Shown: positions 47,833 through 61,700 of the stretch, in pieces | Position numbering within the stretch: the first letter of the stretch is position 1 | Layout: each line of letters starts with the position of its first letter | Assembly (NCBI RefSeq): GCF_014805625.2 | Contig: NW_023998434.1 | Span: 524,576 to 588,575, forward strand | Source of the DNA: Glossina fuscipes | Lineage: Eukaryota > Arthropoda > Insecta > Diptera > Glossinidae | Direction of reading: 5' to 3' | DNA: 64,000 nucleotides | The notes under the pieces: generated by a model | Database searches by the model: none | The model's input: the letters and a program-made list of their open reading frames with translations, nothing else | What the model was told of the DNA's origin: nothing | Program-made: the position numbers and the translations under genes

Positions 47833-50800
47833 CAATGAATTGCCAAGTTTTACTCAGGACCGTATATTCCTCTTCTACAAAAATTGTGTAGATTACTTTC
47901 ATACATCTCCCTCCGGCATATCATGTAAAAATCGAACCGATATATTAAGAAGAAAACAAGTTTAACACGAGTCTTTTGAAAGCTTGTGTTCACAACCCAG
48001 AAAAAAAGGCTTAACAGGAACCATTTAAAAACTTATGTTTTCCACATCATATTCATGCCTAGTTAGTGACGATGCTACTTAGCAACGATACTTTTCAGTT
48101 ACCAGAACTCCTCTTCGAACGTGATAGTTAAAATTTCTATAACTATTTCCAATGGTATACATACACACACATAAAACATAGTCTTTATATATATAGTTTT
48201 ATCCGTACCTCTTTCCATTCTGCTGCATTTTTTCCTATATGATCGGGTAGAGTTTCAAAATGTTCGGGAAATTCTGTTGACAATTTTAGAATATCCTCCC
48301 AATTCTTATCGGTTAACCATTTGACTGGACAAGCCCAAGCACTTTTTGTCAGCGCTACCGAACCTTTTATAAAGAAATCTAATTCCGATTGCGATAAAGT
48401 ACCATCGCGTTGTCCTAGCTTAGTAGCAATTTGAAATGAGTATAATAATTTATGCCTTTCGAAGATGCCCGTACAACCATAATAATAAACATTCTCGGTT
48501 AACGTCTTTATGATATTATTTAAGCGTTTATTTAGGACTGTATCCGGTACGGACTTGCGTAACGAAAACGTAAACACATCCAAATAGGCCGCCAAGGCAT
48601 ACTGATACATCGCGTTAACAGTAGACATATCGGATAGGGCAAAGAAGAGTACGGCTCCTCGTTTAGCCGCCGGTCTGTAACCATCTCTTAGTTTTTCAAT
48701 ATCCTTTTGGGTTTCGGCTGAAAGCTTTAACTGTTCCAAAACCACAGCGGCTTTCGATTTTGTATTTTCCAATGTCTCAATCAATTCTACATTATCCAGC
48801 ATGTTACCGGTCGAAGTGGCCAATTCCCTGAGCAATGAGTCTTCTAATTGCTGCAGCAATTGCTTATTCTCACTGGTTCGTGCAATTAAGCTTTCACGTT
48901 GTGATTCTAAATCAGGTCGCTCAGCTCTTACAACTACGCTTAATAATTGATCTTCTAGGCCGGTTTGTGTTACCGTATAATTAATTACGACTGCTTTAGC
49001 GTAGACAGCCGGATCAAATTTTGGATTAGAGAATTTTGTGGTTAAATATAAACGAAAATTAGGATCATAATCTACTTCTTTATCGCCCAATATAATAAAT
49101 TTCCGACCGCTAACGGTTTGCACATTCTTTTGCAAAATATTATCGATAACTGGATCGATATAATCGTCGACATCCTCAAATAAAACTGGTATGGCAAACA
49201 TAATTGACATTTCCAATTGCTTTAGAAAATCCGGATCGTTAAACGAGAGACATTTCAAATTGTTGCGCTGTTCCTTTTTCTTAATCCATGTCCAAGCTTG
49301 TAGCTGAGGATCAATGCATAACGGAAAACGAGATGCCCTTACTGTTAGAATACCGTTTTGCACGGACAACTCATCGGGTGGTAGACCTTCCGAAGACCAA
49401 GTAGAAACTTCTACATCGGTAGTAAGATTTTCATCTAAGCGAAAAGGTAACTGAATTGGTATTTCGCGATTGCAGACATCTTCTAACCAATCATCAAAAA
49501 TCATAGTTTTACGAAATTCCCAAGAGAAAGCTCCAGTATAGGCTAGAAATGAAGCGCATAGCAAACACTGACCCACCATTACTACTAACTGTTGGCCATA
49601 GTTATCGTAGTCATGGCCCCAACGTATACGTTCTGAGCTTAGGCCGCTAATCAATTTATCGGATGCTGTCTACAATTGAAGAAGAATAATTAATATAATT
49701 ATTATTATTATTATTTATAATTTATGATATGCATTATTAATAGTTTTACCAAACGCCTTTGAGCCTGCTCCATCATCTCGGTTAACGCTTTCATTTGTTT
49801 CATCGATTCGGCGTAACGTTGATTTAAACTGTCTAATTGAGCTTCCAATTTAGCAATTTCAGCATTTAAATGATTTAATAATTTGATTTGTTGATCTTGT
49901 TCTTGGACCAAGAAATCTACTCGATCCTTTTTCGGTTTCACTTCACGGTACACTTCGTAAAAGCCAAGAACTGCTTTTACAAATTTCAATAATCCATTGC
50001 CCGCAACTGAAATCTTTTCCATATCATCGAGATTGGAAGATTTCATATGTGCTCGGCAGCTATTGATTTGTTTGGCAGTCAAGGCTTCACAATCCATTTC
50101 CATAAGACTCCGTAAGAAGGCGACATCGGCCATCATGCCCTTGGCTGTCTTCCAATTAATTTCACGATATCCCTTCAGAATAGCAACACATTCGCATACA
50201 ACTTGCACTTGAGGTGGGGGCGTGGCAAAAGAACGAATTTCAGTAATTTGAGCTTTATCCAATTCGGAAAGTGCGCGTCTGGCCTCTTCTAAAGCGGGCA
50301 TAGCTTCAGCCAGAGCTACCTCGGCGTCGGCTTTCTCAATAGCAATTTGTTTGCCTTTAATTTCGACTTCCACCGATTTTTCTGATGCCTCAGTTTTCTT
50401 TATATTTGCTTTGACAGTCGCATCTTCAATTTCTACCAACATTTGTTCACACTCTTCGGCAGCTATGGCTACGTTGCGTTTCTGTTCCGTGACAATAATA
50501 CGTAATTCGTCGATCTGCTTAGAAGCTTCATCAATTTTATGTAAGCCCTCCTTGAGACGATCACGTTGCATTGTTATAAAAGTATTCTTTTCATCTAAAT
50601 AGAGTTGTATTTTGTAAAAAGGCTTCAAAGATTTATATATATATATATATATATATATATGCGTATATGTGAACGATTTCTTACCAAGTAATTTTAGATA
50701 AGTATTAATGTAATCTAAGTAGTGTTTGGGAGTCACATAATTATTTCGACGCAATTTTTGCATATACGACACCGAATAGGGATGCATAGTAGAATGCACG

Positions 50801-52681
50801 TGTACCACGTGCTCCACAATGTTCTCACGATGCTCAGCTGGTATCTGCGAATATAAATACAGATAGTTGTAAAACAAAAAAAAAAATCATTTGAAAATAA
50901 GTTACAAGAACGTTTCCTTCCAAGAAAAGTTGAGCTACTGCGTGCAACGCTTGCCTAGGCCAAGGAAATACCCAATCAATATAAGTGCTTCCAATTAAGC
51001 CGGGAAAACTACGACAGCGATTACGTAAAGCATCACCGGATGGCGACATACATAAGACAACGTGCATATTTTCAGCGCAAAGTCCCAAAAAGTAAGCCCA
51101 AACGGAATCTCTAAAGAACGGACGAATAAAGCAATTTAATGAAATATATATCAATATAAGCTGAGCGATGGACATTTTACAAATGGCTTTGCACTAGAAA
51201 GAGCGTAAAATTTATGTTAACATTGACTTACTTGGAAGCTGAAAAGCCTGCTTCTTCAGCTTGAGCTCGACATGCATTTACAATGCCATCCTTATCCTCG
51301 TCCGTGAACAAAGCCGGTACCAAACCTACAGTCAATATATTATTTATTAACTCTAGGAAACCTTCTTCAACAATCTGAAAGCATCGAATGATTTAATCGA
51401 ATGTCGGAAACGCGGTGCAGCAGACTAAGACAGTTACCTGGGCAGCTGTAAACAGGAAAGAGGTTTTTTTACGTTTTACTCCAGCCATTGTATACAAAAT
51501 CTTTAAATCTTCACGGAACGATTGTTCGTTATATCCTCGAGCTACCGTTATCTCAAAAACTTCACATTCTAATACAAAAAAAAAAAAAAAAAAGAGAAAA
51601 GAAAAGAAAAATCAATTTTAATTTCAAATATGTTTACATTAATTAAATGTAAGAAACCTGCGGCAAACGAAGATAACTTGGTAATACATTTTTTTCCACT
51701 GCCACCGACACCAATGAGCAGTACATGACCGCGATGCATTCGCAAAGTGCGATGAACTCTTGTCAAATGTTCTAGACAATCTTCGAATAACACTAAACCC
51801 AATCGACCTCTACGTTCTTGATATTCTTCTAGAATCTAAAAAAAAAAAAAAAATAAATAAATAAAAAATTGTTCCTCTTCTTGACAACGAGCACTATGTC
51901 ATCAACTAACTTCGGTGAATAAATGATAAATGGCATCAAAATCTAATAAATCCTCATAGAAGCGTGGTTCAGATTCATTTGTAGCATTGCGAAAATCACC
52001 AAATAGCATCGGATCACGCATTACATGGTCAATTAGGGTGATAACTTCTTTTTCTTCAACGATTCCGCCATCCATTGCCTGCAGTTCCGCTTTGGCAGCT
52101 TTTTAATACAACGAACAATGGAAATACATTTATTTTTATTTATATATATATTGATAGAGAGAACAAAGGATGAGAGCTCAAATCTGCAAACAATGATTTC
52201 ATTCACCTTCAGCTGCGGGGTCAACGAAGCCTTGTTCTTCCTCGAAGATGGGTGGAAATGTTTCACGTATTTCATTCTCCACGTGCCGCCTCATCAACTC
52301 AATATCCTGCATATACAAAGTGAAAACAAACAACCATTAAAACACGCATTAACTCTCAACGCATAATACCTATGTAAACTTTGTCTCTTCTCTAGCGCAA
52401 TCAGAACAGAATTGAATAAAATTTATAATAAAATCCCTAAACATTGAAGGACGGACACACAACACAACGAAGACACGGACAGCACGGTGACAGTTATATT
52501 ATGAGCTTCGATTACTTTGCCTTACTTGCTCTTTTTTTTGTTCTTTTCTTTCCGGCTTCTTTGTAAAAATTGAATTCCGTTTTATGGCTTAACCCAACGA
52601 ACAACGCAACAATATAAAATGAAATCAATTTCACAAGATATTTCTCAAGTATTTAAATAATTGCGATAGATAGGTGAAAGC

Positions 52682-52720
<39 letters not shown>

Positions 52721-55700
52721 AAATATCATCATTCCATCAGCAGGTATTTGAAAAAATTTATACGCATCATTATGCGCTTATATAGATTTACTTACAGCTT
52801 TTGTTATTAAACGGTCGCATATAATGCGTGTGAATTCGTTCCGCCATACGCGTATTAGATCTCGTAAATCATTAAAGTACTTTACACTTATAAGCAGCAT
52901 ACCGGCAAATATTCTCGATAAATCTTTTAAATTGAATATATAATGGAATTTTGACGGTGTCGGTGGCAGCTCAACAACGATAATCTAAAAATAGAAAAAA
53001 AAAATTCCAAAAAAAAAAAGTTAAAATCATTTCACTATGGATTGCTTCAGTGCAAGCAATTGGAAAAAAAAGTGTGAAAGAAAAAAGAAATCTTGAAAAT
53101 TCGCCAAACTATAACAAGTTACGGTAAATGCTATTGAAAGCCATCTTCAAAAGCAATTACATTCTTCCTAAATAATAATGTTGATGAAATGAATTTTTCG
53201 AAGAAACTCCAACAAATAATTTGCACGCAAGTCTATTGCATACTAAATCCATTGAAAAAGTCGGCCTTGAGTGCAATACCAAGATAACGATTACGAACGA
53301 CATCCATCGGTACTTGGAAAAAAAAATAATAATACATTGCAAGTAAAGAAGATGTCCTTCCATTAAGGATGATCTTCTATTTATTGGTGGTCGTAACACA
53401 TAATCCATGGCCTAAGTTAAGGTCTTATGAACCTATCAGACATGTAGTATTCCTTTACTTCAAGGCATAGGATAAACAAATCGACAATCGGGCACAGAGT
53501 GGATACAAGCAATCGAAGTATGGGAGAGATTCGGAATAATTATAAAAATTAATTTTAAAAGTTAAGCAGGGGGCAGGTCAACCAAATACATGAAGACTCA
53601 CTTATCCCGCGAAAATTAGTACAAAAATTATGTCAACATTTTGTTAATTGAATTCATTTTAGTTTGTTTTTACTCTAAATTTTTGCGAGATCTTAACAAA
53701 TGTTTGGAACAAGTCGTGGATGGTTATTGCTGAAATCATTTCTATATCGCGACAATAACGATATGAACGATAACGAAGTGAAACCAAGTTAGAAATTCTA
53801 TATCAATCTTGTCGAATTCTTTATTCGAATTCTATATGAAGCGAGAGAAAAGGACGCCAGTTATGGTTTTACTTGTCCCTTGTTGTCTTTACACATAATA
53901 TTTCTTTTTGGGCAGTACCACTGTCACTGTTCACTCTGTATTCACTCTTTTTAATTGTGAAATTTTATTCGCGAATTTTTCTGCTTTTGCGACTCATTAC
54001 GCTTTGTACAAGTTTTAATCATTGTTCAGATTTACGAAAGAAATCCTAATTGAGAACAAAACAAAAAAAAGGCCATCAATTTTGACGATATTACTTTTAG
54101 TAGGTGGTTAGACAAAACAAATCGGCCTTTAGCCTTAGTAATTACTGACTCGAGCATTTTGGATAGAAAGGATTCACCTTTTTTTAGTTTTGACTTGGCT
54201 TTTAGTTTGAAGACCGCTTCAGTCTTTGACACATTACTTATGGTTATTATCCAAGCCTTAAGCCGGCAAGCATTACATCTGTATTTTCTATTGGGAATAT
54301 GTAAAGCGCAGGTCCTTATTCCTATTCCTAAAGTAAAATTCCCTATTGTCGCTTTTGCGCCGATTTTACCAGTGTAGTATATTTAGTTCTCTTTCTATTC
54401 TAATTTTGCGACGAGAACCTGAACGAGTAAAAGTTTGTAAATGAAAGCCTTGAAACCTTAAGCATAGCTTAGGCAGGCATAAGAAGAGTAGTTTCATTTG
54501 AGTCACTTCTTTGTAGAGATTATTTTATTGATTACCACTCTTCCGAAGCTTTTAAACCTAAATTATGATTTGACACGCACAGATTTTAGTGAGTTCGGTC
54601 CAATAAAACAATTGATACGATTTCACCATAAAATTGCTAAAGAAGATAAGCTCCATGAAAATTTAATAACTTTGCAAAGAAATCTAAATTTCTGTTCTGC
54701 GTAAGGTAGCCTGTTAAATACTTTCCTACCTTATCAAAAGACTATTTTCCCGAGTGACTGTGAAGTCGCCTTAATAATACGCAAAACTCTTGGGCATTCA
54801 TTACATCCTGTAATGATGCACATAGATAACTGTTTGATTAGAGAAACTTTGGTGATTGCTTGTCAGTGTTAAAAATGCAAAATGATTATCCAGTGAATCC
54901 GTACATATCCTCAATTGAGCCATACCCACGTTTTAGGTAAGCTCTTGAAGAGACGTTGTTGCTGTACTAACTGCCAACTTTTCATATATGCAGCATATGA
55001 AACGGATATACCTTGAGCTGGAACAATTCATTTAATTATATAACATTTCAAAGTCGTCATTATTATATAACATTTCAAGTCAAAGTATTCTTGGCGTACA
55101 GTTTCGTACAGCCTTTGTATTTTAACAATCTCAAGAGCTTTTTTGATTATTTCTAAACGACGTGCTTATATATACTTCCTACTACCGATCAAGGGTCCTT
55201 CCAGGTTTGATCTTCTATTTTTCAAACTCTTTTCTAAATTATTTCAATTGAAAATATTGAATTGATCTATAGAGGCACGCAATGTAATGCATTTTAAAAA
55301 CTTAACTAACACAAAAAATGTTTGCCTTTGTGCAGGGAAGTGAGAGATTTCAGTTCAGTCTCAGTTACTCTGCCGCATTTAAATTCACTTCCGGGCCTAT
55401 TTAAATTCCAACAGCTTACTAATGTAATGAAATAATATTTACATCCTACGCTAATAGCTTGCACTTCAATTGGATTAACCGATATAAACTTTCCTAATAT
55501 GTTACATAATAAATAATTTAGTTAGCATGCCATCCCGTTTGAAAAGTACTTTCCACAAAAATGAAAATTCAAATTTTTCAGATAGTTAAATTCTCAAGAA
55601 TCAATAGTTCAAAAAAAAAAAAAAAAATATGGAGAACATCACGTAATTGATGCAAAAATTCTGAGAAAATGCAGCTTTTATCGACAAAATAAAAAAAAAA

Positions 55701-58700
55701 AAAAAGAAGAAAACCTATTGAATTCAATAAGAGAAAAATGGCAACTAAAACAGACAATGCTCCTCATTATAGTCCATAAATTGTCACCGAAAATAATTCA
55801 TAGACTCGTACAGAGGCAGAAGCAGAAGGAGCAGAATATGAAGAAATAAACACCGACTCAGCATATACTAAAGTAGAAGACAGTAGTAATACAGTACATA
55901 AATATATATTGAATGTACGTATATATATATATGTATATATATTATCATCTTTCATATATAAATTTCTTTCCCACCTTCTTGCTCTCCACCCCCCCACCCC
56001 TCCCCACCCAATCACCCACTATCTCTCTATACGAATATTAATGTAAGAGTTTCTGTATGCGAGGACAAACACAAATCAAATTTTATCACAACTGTATTCT
56101 ACTCGATATGTGTCTGCATTGTAACTGATTTTCGACTAATATCAATTTAAATTTTATGGTTGTTCTTGTAAGGAGAGAAAAGCGTAGATGTATATATTAT
56201 AAAGACTACCTTCCCCTCCCAAGCAGTTATTTGTTGCTCTATTCAATCCGGAATATATGGCAGTTATAACTTTATAATCATGTCATGACGTTAGTCAATG
56301 CATTTTTATCTATAATAGAGAAAGAGAGTGTCCTGAGAGTTTATATAAAATGGAAAAATTATATTCAAGTAATTCATTGCTTTTGAAAAGTTTGCGTTGC
56401 GTTAATAACTTCGACATGCCATCCGAAGAAGAAGGCAAACAGAACTTTCATAGGAGAAATGACGTGTCCTTGTAACAAACACTTTAGTAAGTGACGTATA
56501 TCATGCAAAATCTCTTAAGTGGAATTATTCGTAGCAAGGATTTTGTAGAACTTACGTGGAAAATATTAAGTAATTTAATAAGTATTGAGCCCTCATACAA
56601 TTCATAATTTTTTTTACCTTAAAAAACCATCGGATAACGGTCGGTAGACTTAATCGCGTCTATCTAATTTTGGATATGTTCGGTACTGTTTGCTATTCAT
56701 AGGGCTGCTGTTCATCACCAGGTGTATATATCAGTATGTTGTCGTTCGGCCCTTCGCCATTCACCTACTTGGTATTTTGTAGGGTCCTTTGCAACGCACC
56801 TTTGTTGATTACCCTTTTGACATTGTTTTCCCTTCTTCTTATCCGTTTCCATCTCGCTCGTTCGCTAGCCGATTGTTTTTACACCTTTTAGGCTTTCCTT
56901 CGGTTCGTTGTCGTAGCATCTCGCATAGTGTGTGCATCTGGCAGAGTGTATGTTCAAGCGTCTAACCGATCGTTGTGTCTCTCTACTCTTCTCTACTCTT
57001 TCACATCCTCTGTTGTCCCCTAAGTCCGGAACTGCATGGGAGCCTCCCTGCTCCCGGTGGGGCACTCCGTGTGCTATCAGGCATCGTATGGTCAAGGAGC
57101 CTACGCCATGAACCTACGTTAACCCCCTGTAACACGTCTGTCTGAGCGTTGTCTTGATTAGCTTGATCGAAGGCAAAGAGCTAATAACTACAACATGATA
57201 TACGCGGTTCTACTGCTTTAATAAGTCATGGATTCATGCGTCAGCTCTGTCTGCCAAATCAATCTAGAACAGAAACTAAAGTCATGAACGATTTATCTAA
57301 TTTCTTAAGGCGAGCAATCGAATCTCCACAGCATTAGGTAACTTTGCTCTACATAAGTAGAGGTAAGTGATATAAAAAGCCAACTCTGTCTCTCTTAAAG
57401 GTGAGTAGGAGTATAGCTTTTCTGTTTAATTTATGGTCTGAGCAGACTCATATCTTCCTTTCCGATATATAAAAAAAAAGGAAGTTTTCATGCTATGTAA
57501 TCTTTCACTGAACCCAAAAGAAGTTTCTCTACAAAGATATACTAAATTTTAATTTAGTAAGGAAGGTAATAATAATATTGTAAAGGTTTCTTACGTTTAA
57601 TATTTCCACAAAAACAATATTCTCTAAACAGTATGTTGATGATTTATTACTTTTTGCCACCTCAAAATGCATTAAAATGCAATAATATTTCAATGTCAAT
57701 AATTGTTAACAAGACCATAAACTAATGCCCGAATCAACTAAGACTAACCAACTGACAACCATTAGCTATTGCATGTATTGATGATGTTATAGTTACATTA
57801 TCCAATGGCCTTTACAACATGTATGTACAAATATAAGACTTTTACGTAATCGCATGTGTGAATGCCTTAGGATCTCAGTTGTATGTCAACCCATTGCAAA
57901 ATGCATTTGAGCATAAAATGAAGGGGAAAAAGAAGAAAAAAGAAAAAGAAAAAAAAAAAAAAAACTAAAATGAACGTTAAGTAGCAAATGTTAGTTCTTG
58001 TCTTATTTTTTACTTAAACTGTCTGCACTCTGCTACAGGGACCGCAACACAGAAGGATAGCATAAGGTTCTATACCATCTTTTATGTAGCTTTCCTATTT
58101 CTTCTCCATTATTTTCTTTTTCCATTCAATTGTGTTTCTTCTCCCCAGTTACTGACTATAAATCCACTACAATATAAGCTGAAAATATTGACCAACTTCT
58201 CTCTCAACATTTATCGACGTCTTTTTCCTTCAATTTTTCTCATCTGTTTCTTCTATATTTTTTTGTACATGGAAAATTTATAAGAAATTGTATCCGTGCC
58301 TGTGTGTGTGTGTGTGTGTACGTGCATTTGAGTTTGTTTATTTATACATATATGCAGTTTTGAATAATTTCAATTGTAAAATATAAACGATTTGGCAACG
58401 ATTATGAAAAATGGATATGATTTTACATATGTAAATGTTTGACTCTTCGAAATTTATCCTCTTTTCATCTAATATCTATAAATACCATATGAGGGATTGT
58501 ATGTGTGCTTGTGTGATAATATCATTTTACCTTATAAAGTTTTAGTGTCATTAGCACAATTAAATCAGCGATTGGTAAAAGTTTTTTCTTAAATTGTTGC
58601 TGCTCCAAATGTCCTTTGAATATTGATATGTAAATCTGTTGTAACGACTCGTCATTCGGAAATACTATATTATAAACGGAGAACATCGAGATGAAACGTG

Positions 58701-61700
58701 GATCGACTTCGTTGCGGCCACCACCAGCTGTGCCCATAGCCGCATAAAATGTAATATCTTTAAATTTCTTCCAATTTAGATCCTTGTCACGGTCATATAG
58801 GCCACCACGTTCAAAAAATAGTTTTAACAAAGCGATCGGTTGTTGAGTACCGTAGCTAAGAGAGAAGAAAATGTTTAAAGTGCACAATGAGAAGAGGAAA
58901 AGTTCAATTAATTTTTAAATGTAATTTAAAAGCGAGTGAAAATATTACATTGGGCCACCACATGCCATTAACTTGCACGAGTTTGCTTAATACAAATACT
59001 CATTTCACTTTTCAAAATAAGGCGTGATATGGGAAATATTGGTAAAAGTGGTCCGACCCGAACCATTTTCAGTAATAGTTGTTCTTGGACTGAAGTGCGT
59101 CTGTTAACCAACTCCCATCAAAATATCTCAAAAAATGCCGCTTGCATGCTGAACATAAAAATACATTGACACGTACCAGGTGGAATGGCGGACGGACAGA
59201 CAGACACGTTACGATCGATCTAGAAAGCGATTCTGAATAGTTTGGTATAATAAAAGTTAAGCCTATATTGTGTTCTTCTGGGTGTTGCATACATTCGCAC
59301 ATGTTAAATGCACCTTCTTACCTTCCTGTACCACAAAAGATGTTCAGATTGCTAAATTTTAACACATCATTCTACCGAATAATATCAAGAATAACTGCAG
59401 CGGAAATACATGATATTAGTGCTAAACACGTATGAAGAAAAAAATATTTAACTCTGCTGACATCCTTATAGTCCCATCAGCTAGGGCTATGAAGAAAGAA
59501 CTATGGTGAGATTAGGGGAATTTGTTCAGAGAAATTTTAATCGAGCCTAGCATAACTGGTCGGAATTCCATAAACAAAGAAGGGTTTTTTTTTTTTTTGG
59601 GTTAAAAAAGGGGTCTATGAGAACCAAGTGACTAAATGCGAGTATAACCGTAATGGCGTTTTGATGTGAAAATGATAGATCGTCTGAAGTCAATATAACA
59701 TCTAAAGGATTTTTTGTATTTCTTATAATCGGACGCCAATTGCGTTACGATGTTTGCCTATAAAATCTGTTGGAAATTCCATTAGGCTTAGTTTAGTCGA
59801 CCATTAAATATTTATTTAAAGTTATGGCCATAAAATGACAAGAAAATTTCGTCCATTTTTAAAGCCAATTTTCAAAAAAAATCTTCGTAATTCCGTTGAA
59901 ATGCAGATTTTGAAGCTATAGGATAGTCTTGCAATTGTACGGAATATGCAACTATTGCAATATTCGATTGGAAAACGTATATGATGATTCTTTCTTTTCA
60001 TGCAAACATTCAACCAAACGAAATGCAATCATTACAACAATGAAAGATAGGCCATGATGACCAGAGCTCATATACGGAGACGAAGATAGATGCAATCAAA
60101 CCTTTACGAATATACTTACTCATCTACTTGTGGCATATTCATGTCGTCAATGAAACAAGCAACCTTTTTACCCATAGGTGGACCAAATGTGTCTTTTGTA
60201 CGTTTCTCAACGGCAGCCTCAAGGGTGCGTTGCACATCCATTGAAGATGTTCTTGATGAAAAATTAATATTCAATATAATCTGAAAGGGGAATAAATTAT
60301 CATCACATACGCAAACAGATTTAACAAAAAGAAAAAAACGAGGAAATGTATGTAGTAAAGCATGAATTCACATATGAATATTTGCTTCTGGTATAATACT
60401 TATGAATCTCAATCAAATTTTGATCACATGTACAGGTATATAAGGAGAGATTTTTTTTATCAAAAATAATCAATAACTGAAATGAGAAAAAGATGCTAAA
60501 CTCACGTTAGTATCTTTATTAAGATTTCTTAGATATTGCGATATAATTGCAGTTTTTGAGGTACCCGCCTCACCCACCAGCAATACGGGTCGTTTTATCT
60601 ATGAAAATTAAAACAAAAAAATATCAAATATGTTTGGAAAACTTCATCATTTCACTTACATCACTATTCAATGATAATATATTAACAGTTCTGGTACTAT
60701 CTACAGTTGGTACTAGAATTTCGCTGAATTTCATAGCAGGATCGTGTTCGTATATGGGCACAATCCATTCCCAAGCTATCCAACAGGAGTTTTCCCGCGA
60801 ATAAAAATATTCATAAAGAGTTGATTTATTTGTGGGCAATTGACCACCTCCTGCAGGTTTATCTTTCGCATCCTGAACGCAAGGGAAACCGGAAATGCGT
60901 TTAATGAATTCATCGAATACCGGTTGGTCTGTTTCAATTAAACATGCCCCAAGTGACGAATAGACGCACTATGGCAGAGAAAAACAAATAAATTGTATTT
61001 ACTTAATAAGCAGATTAAGCAGAGCAGCTTACCTGTATAAAGCCGCATTCTAACGAATCCGTATCGTATTGTATGGGCGCTGGTGCTTCGAAAATATCGC
61101 TAACTTTTTCGAACGGTGGCAGGAGAGCATCATACATATTGCAAAATTGTGTGACCATATTCAATTCAGTTTGATAGATAACTGTTTTTAATGGATTGCC
61201 CTGTGAAGTACCATCAAGGCCTTCGTGTATGAAAGCAATACCTTGCATAATAATCTTCTCAAACATTTCCTAATTAAATAAATATTTAATTAGTTTAGTA
61301 AATATTTTGATTTATTTTCTCAGAAATAAACCTGTAATAATTCTCTTTGGGCTTCGGGCCGACTGAATACCCAACGTTGCCAATACGGGCTATAACGTAA
61401 GTTTTTAGGATCAACAAAAACCATGCCGGCACGTGAAACCGTCGCTGGCGAAGCATAATTCAAATTGCCGACCTATAATGAATGAAATATTATTTATTAC
61501 AATTATTCTACACAGAATGTAAAGAAAAAAGTCTTAGATGTTCAAAGATATTATTTACTTTATATATCATATCAAAACACTATAATGGGCTATCGGTCCA
61601 CTGTGAAATACCGCACGCTATCTTAGAGTTATGCATATAGAGACTTTTTACAATAAGACTTAATGTGGGAAATGATCGAGAACATGCTCCGCTTCGAACC

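Larger units (their letters stand above)
52985..58530. other. Large dynein intron (5.5 kb) between AAA3 and AAA4 exons
   Basis: Mostly unique-looking AT-rich sequence. Notable parts are a possible reverse-transcriptase relic (54190-54375), a C-rich patch (55980-56015), a GC-richer segment (56620-57190), purine-rich tracts (57920-57965) and a GT microsatellite (58300-58318). No complete gene is recognised. Confidence 0.6.
58531..61269 (-). other. Dhc98D: Dynein exons: AAA3 module
   Basis: Exons 61033-61269, 60660-60968, 60506-60598, 60120-60280 and 58531-58855. Walker A of AAA3 is intact ([12 protein letters not shown], about residues 240-247 of the visible part) and Walker B reads [11 protein letters not shown]. 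It is followed by [18 protein letters not shown] and the sensor stretch [20 protein letters not shown]. The exon 60120-60280 ends with two bases of a codon finished by C in the next, giving VDDYGTQ. Confidence 0.92.
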
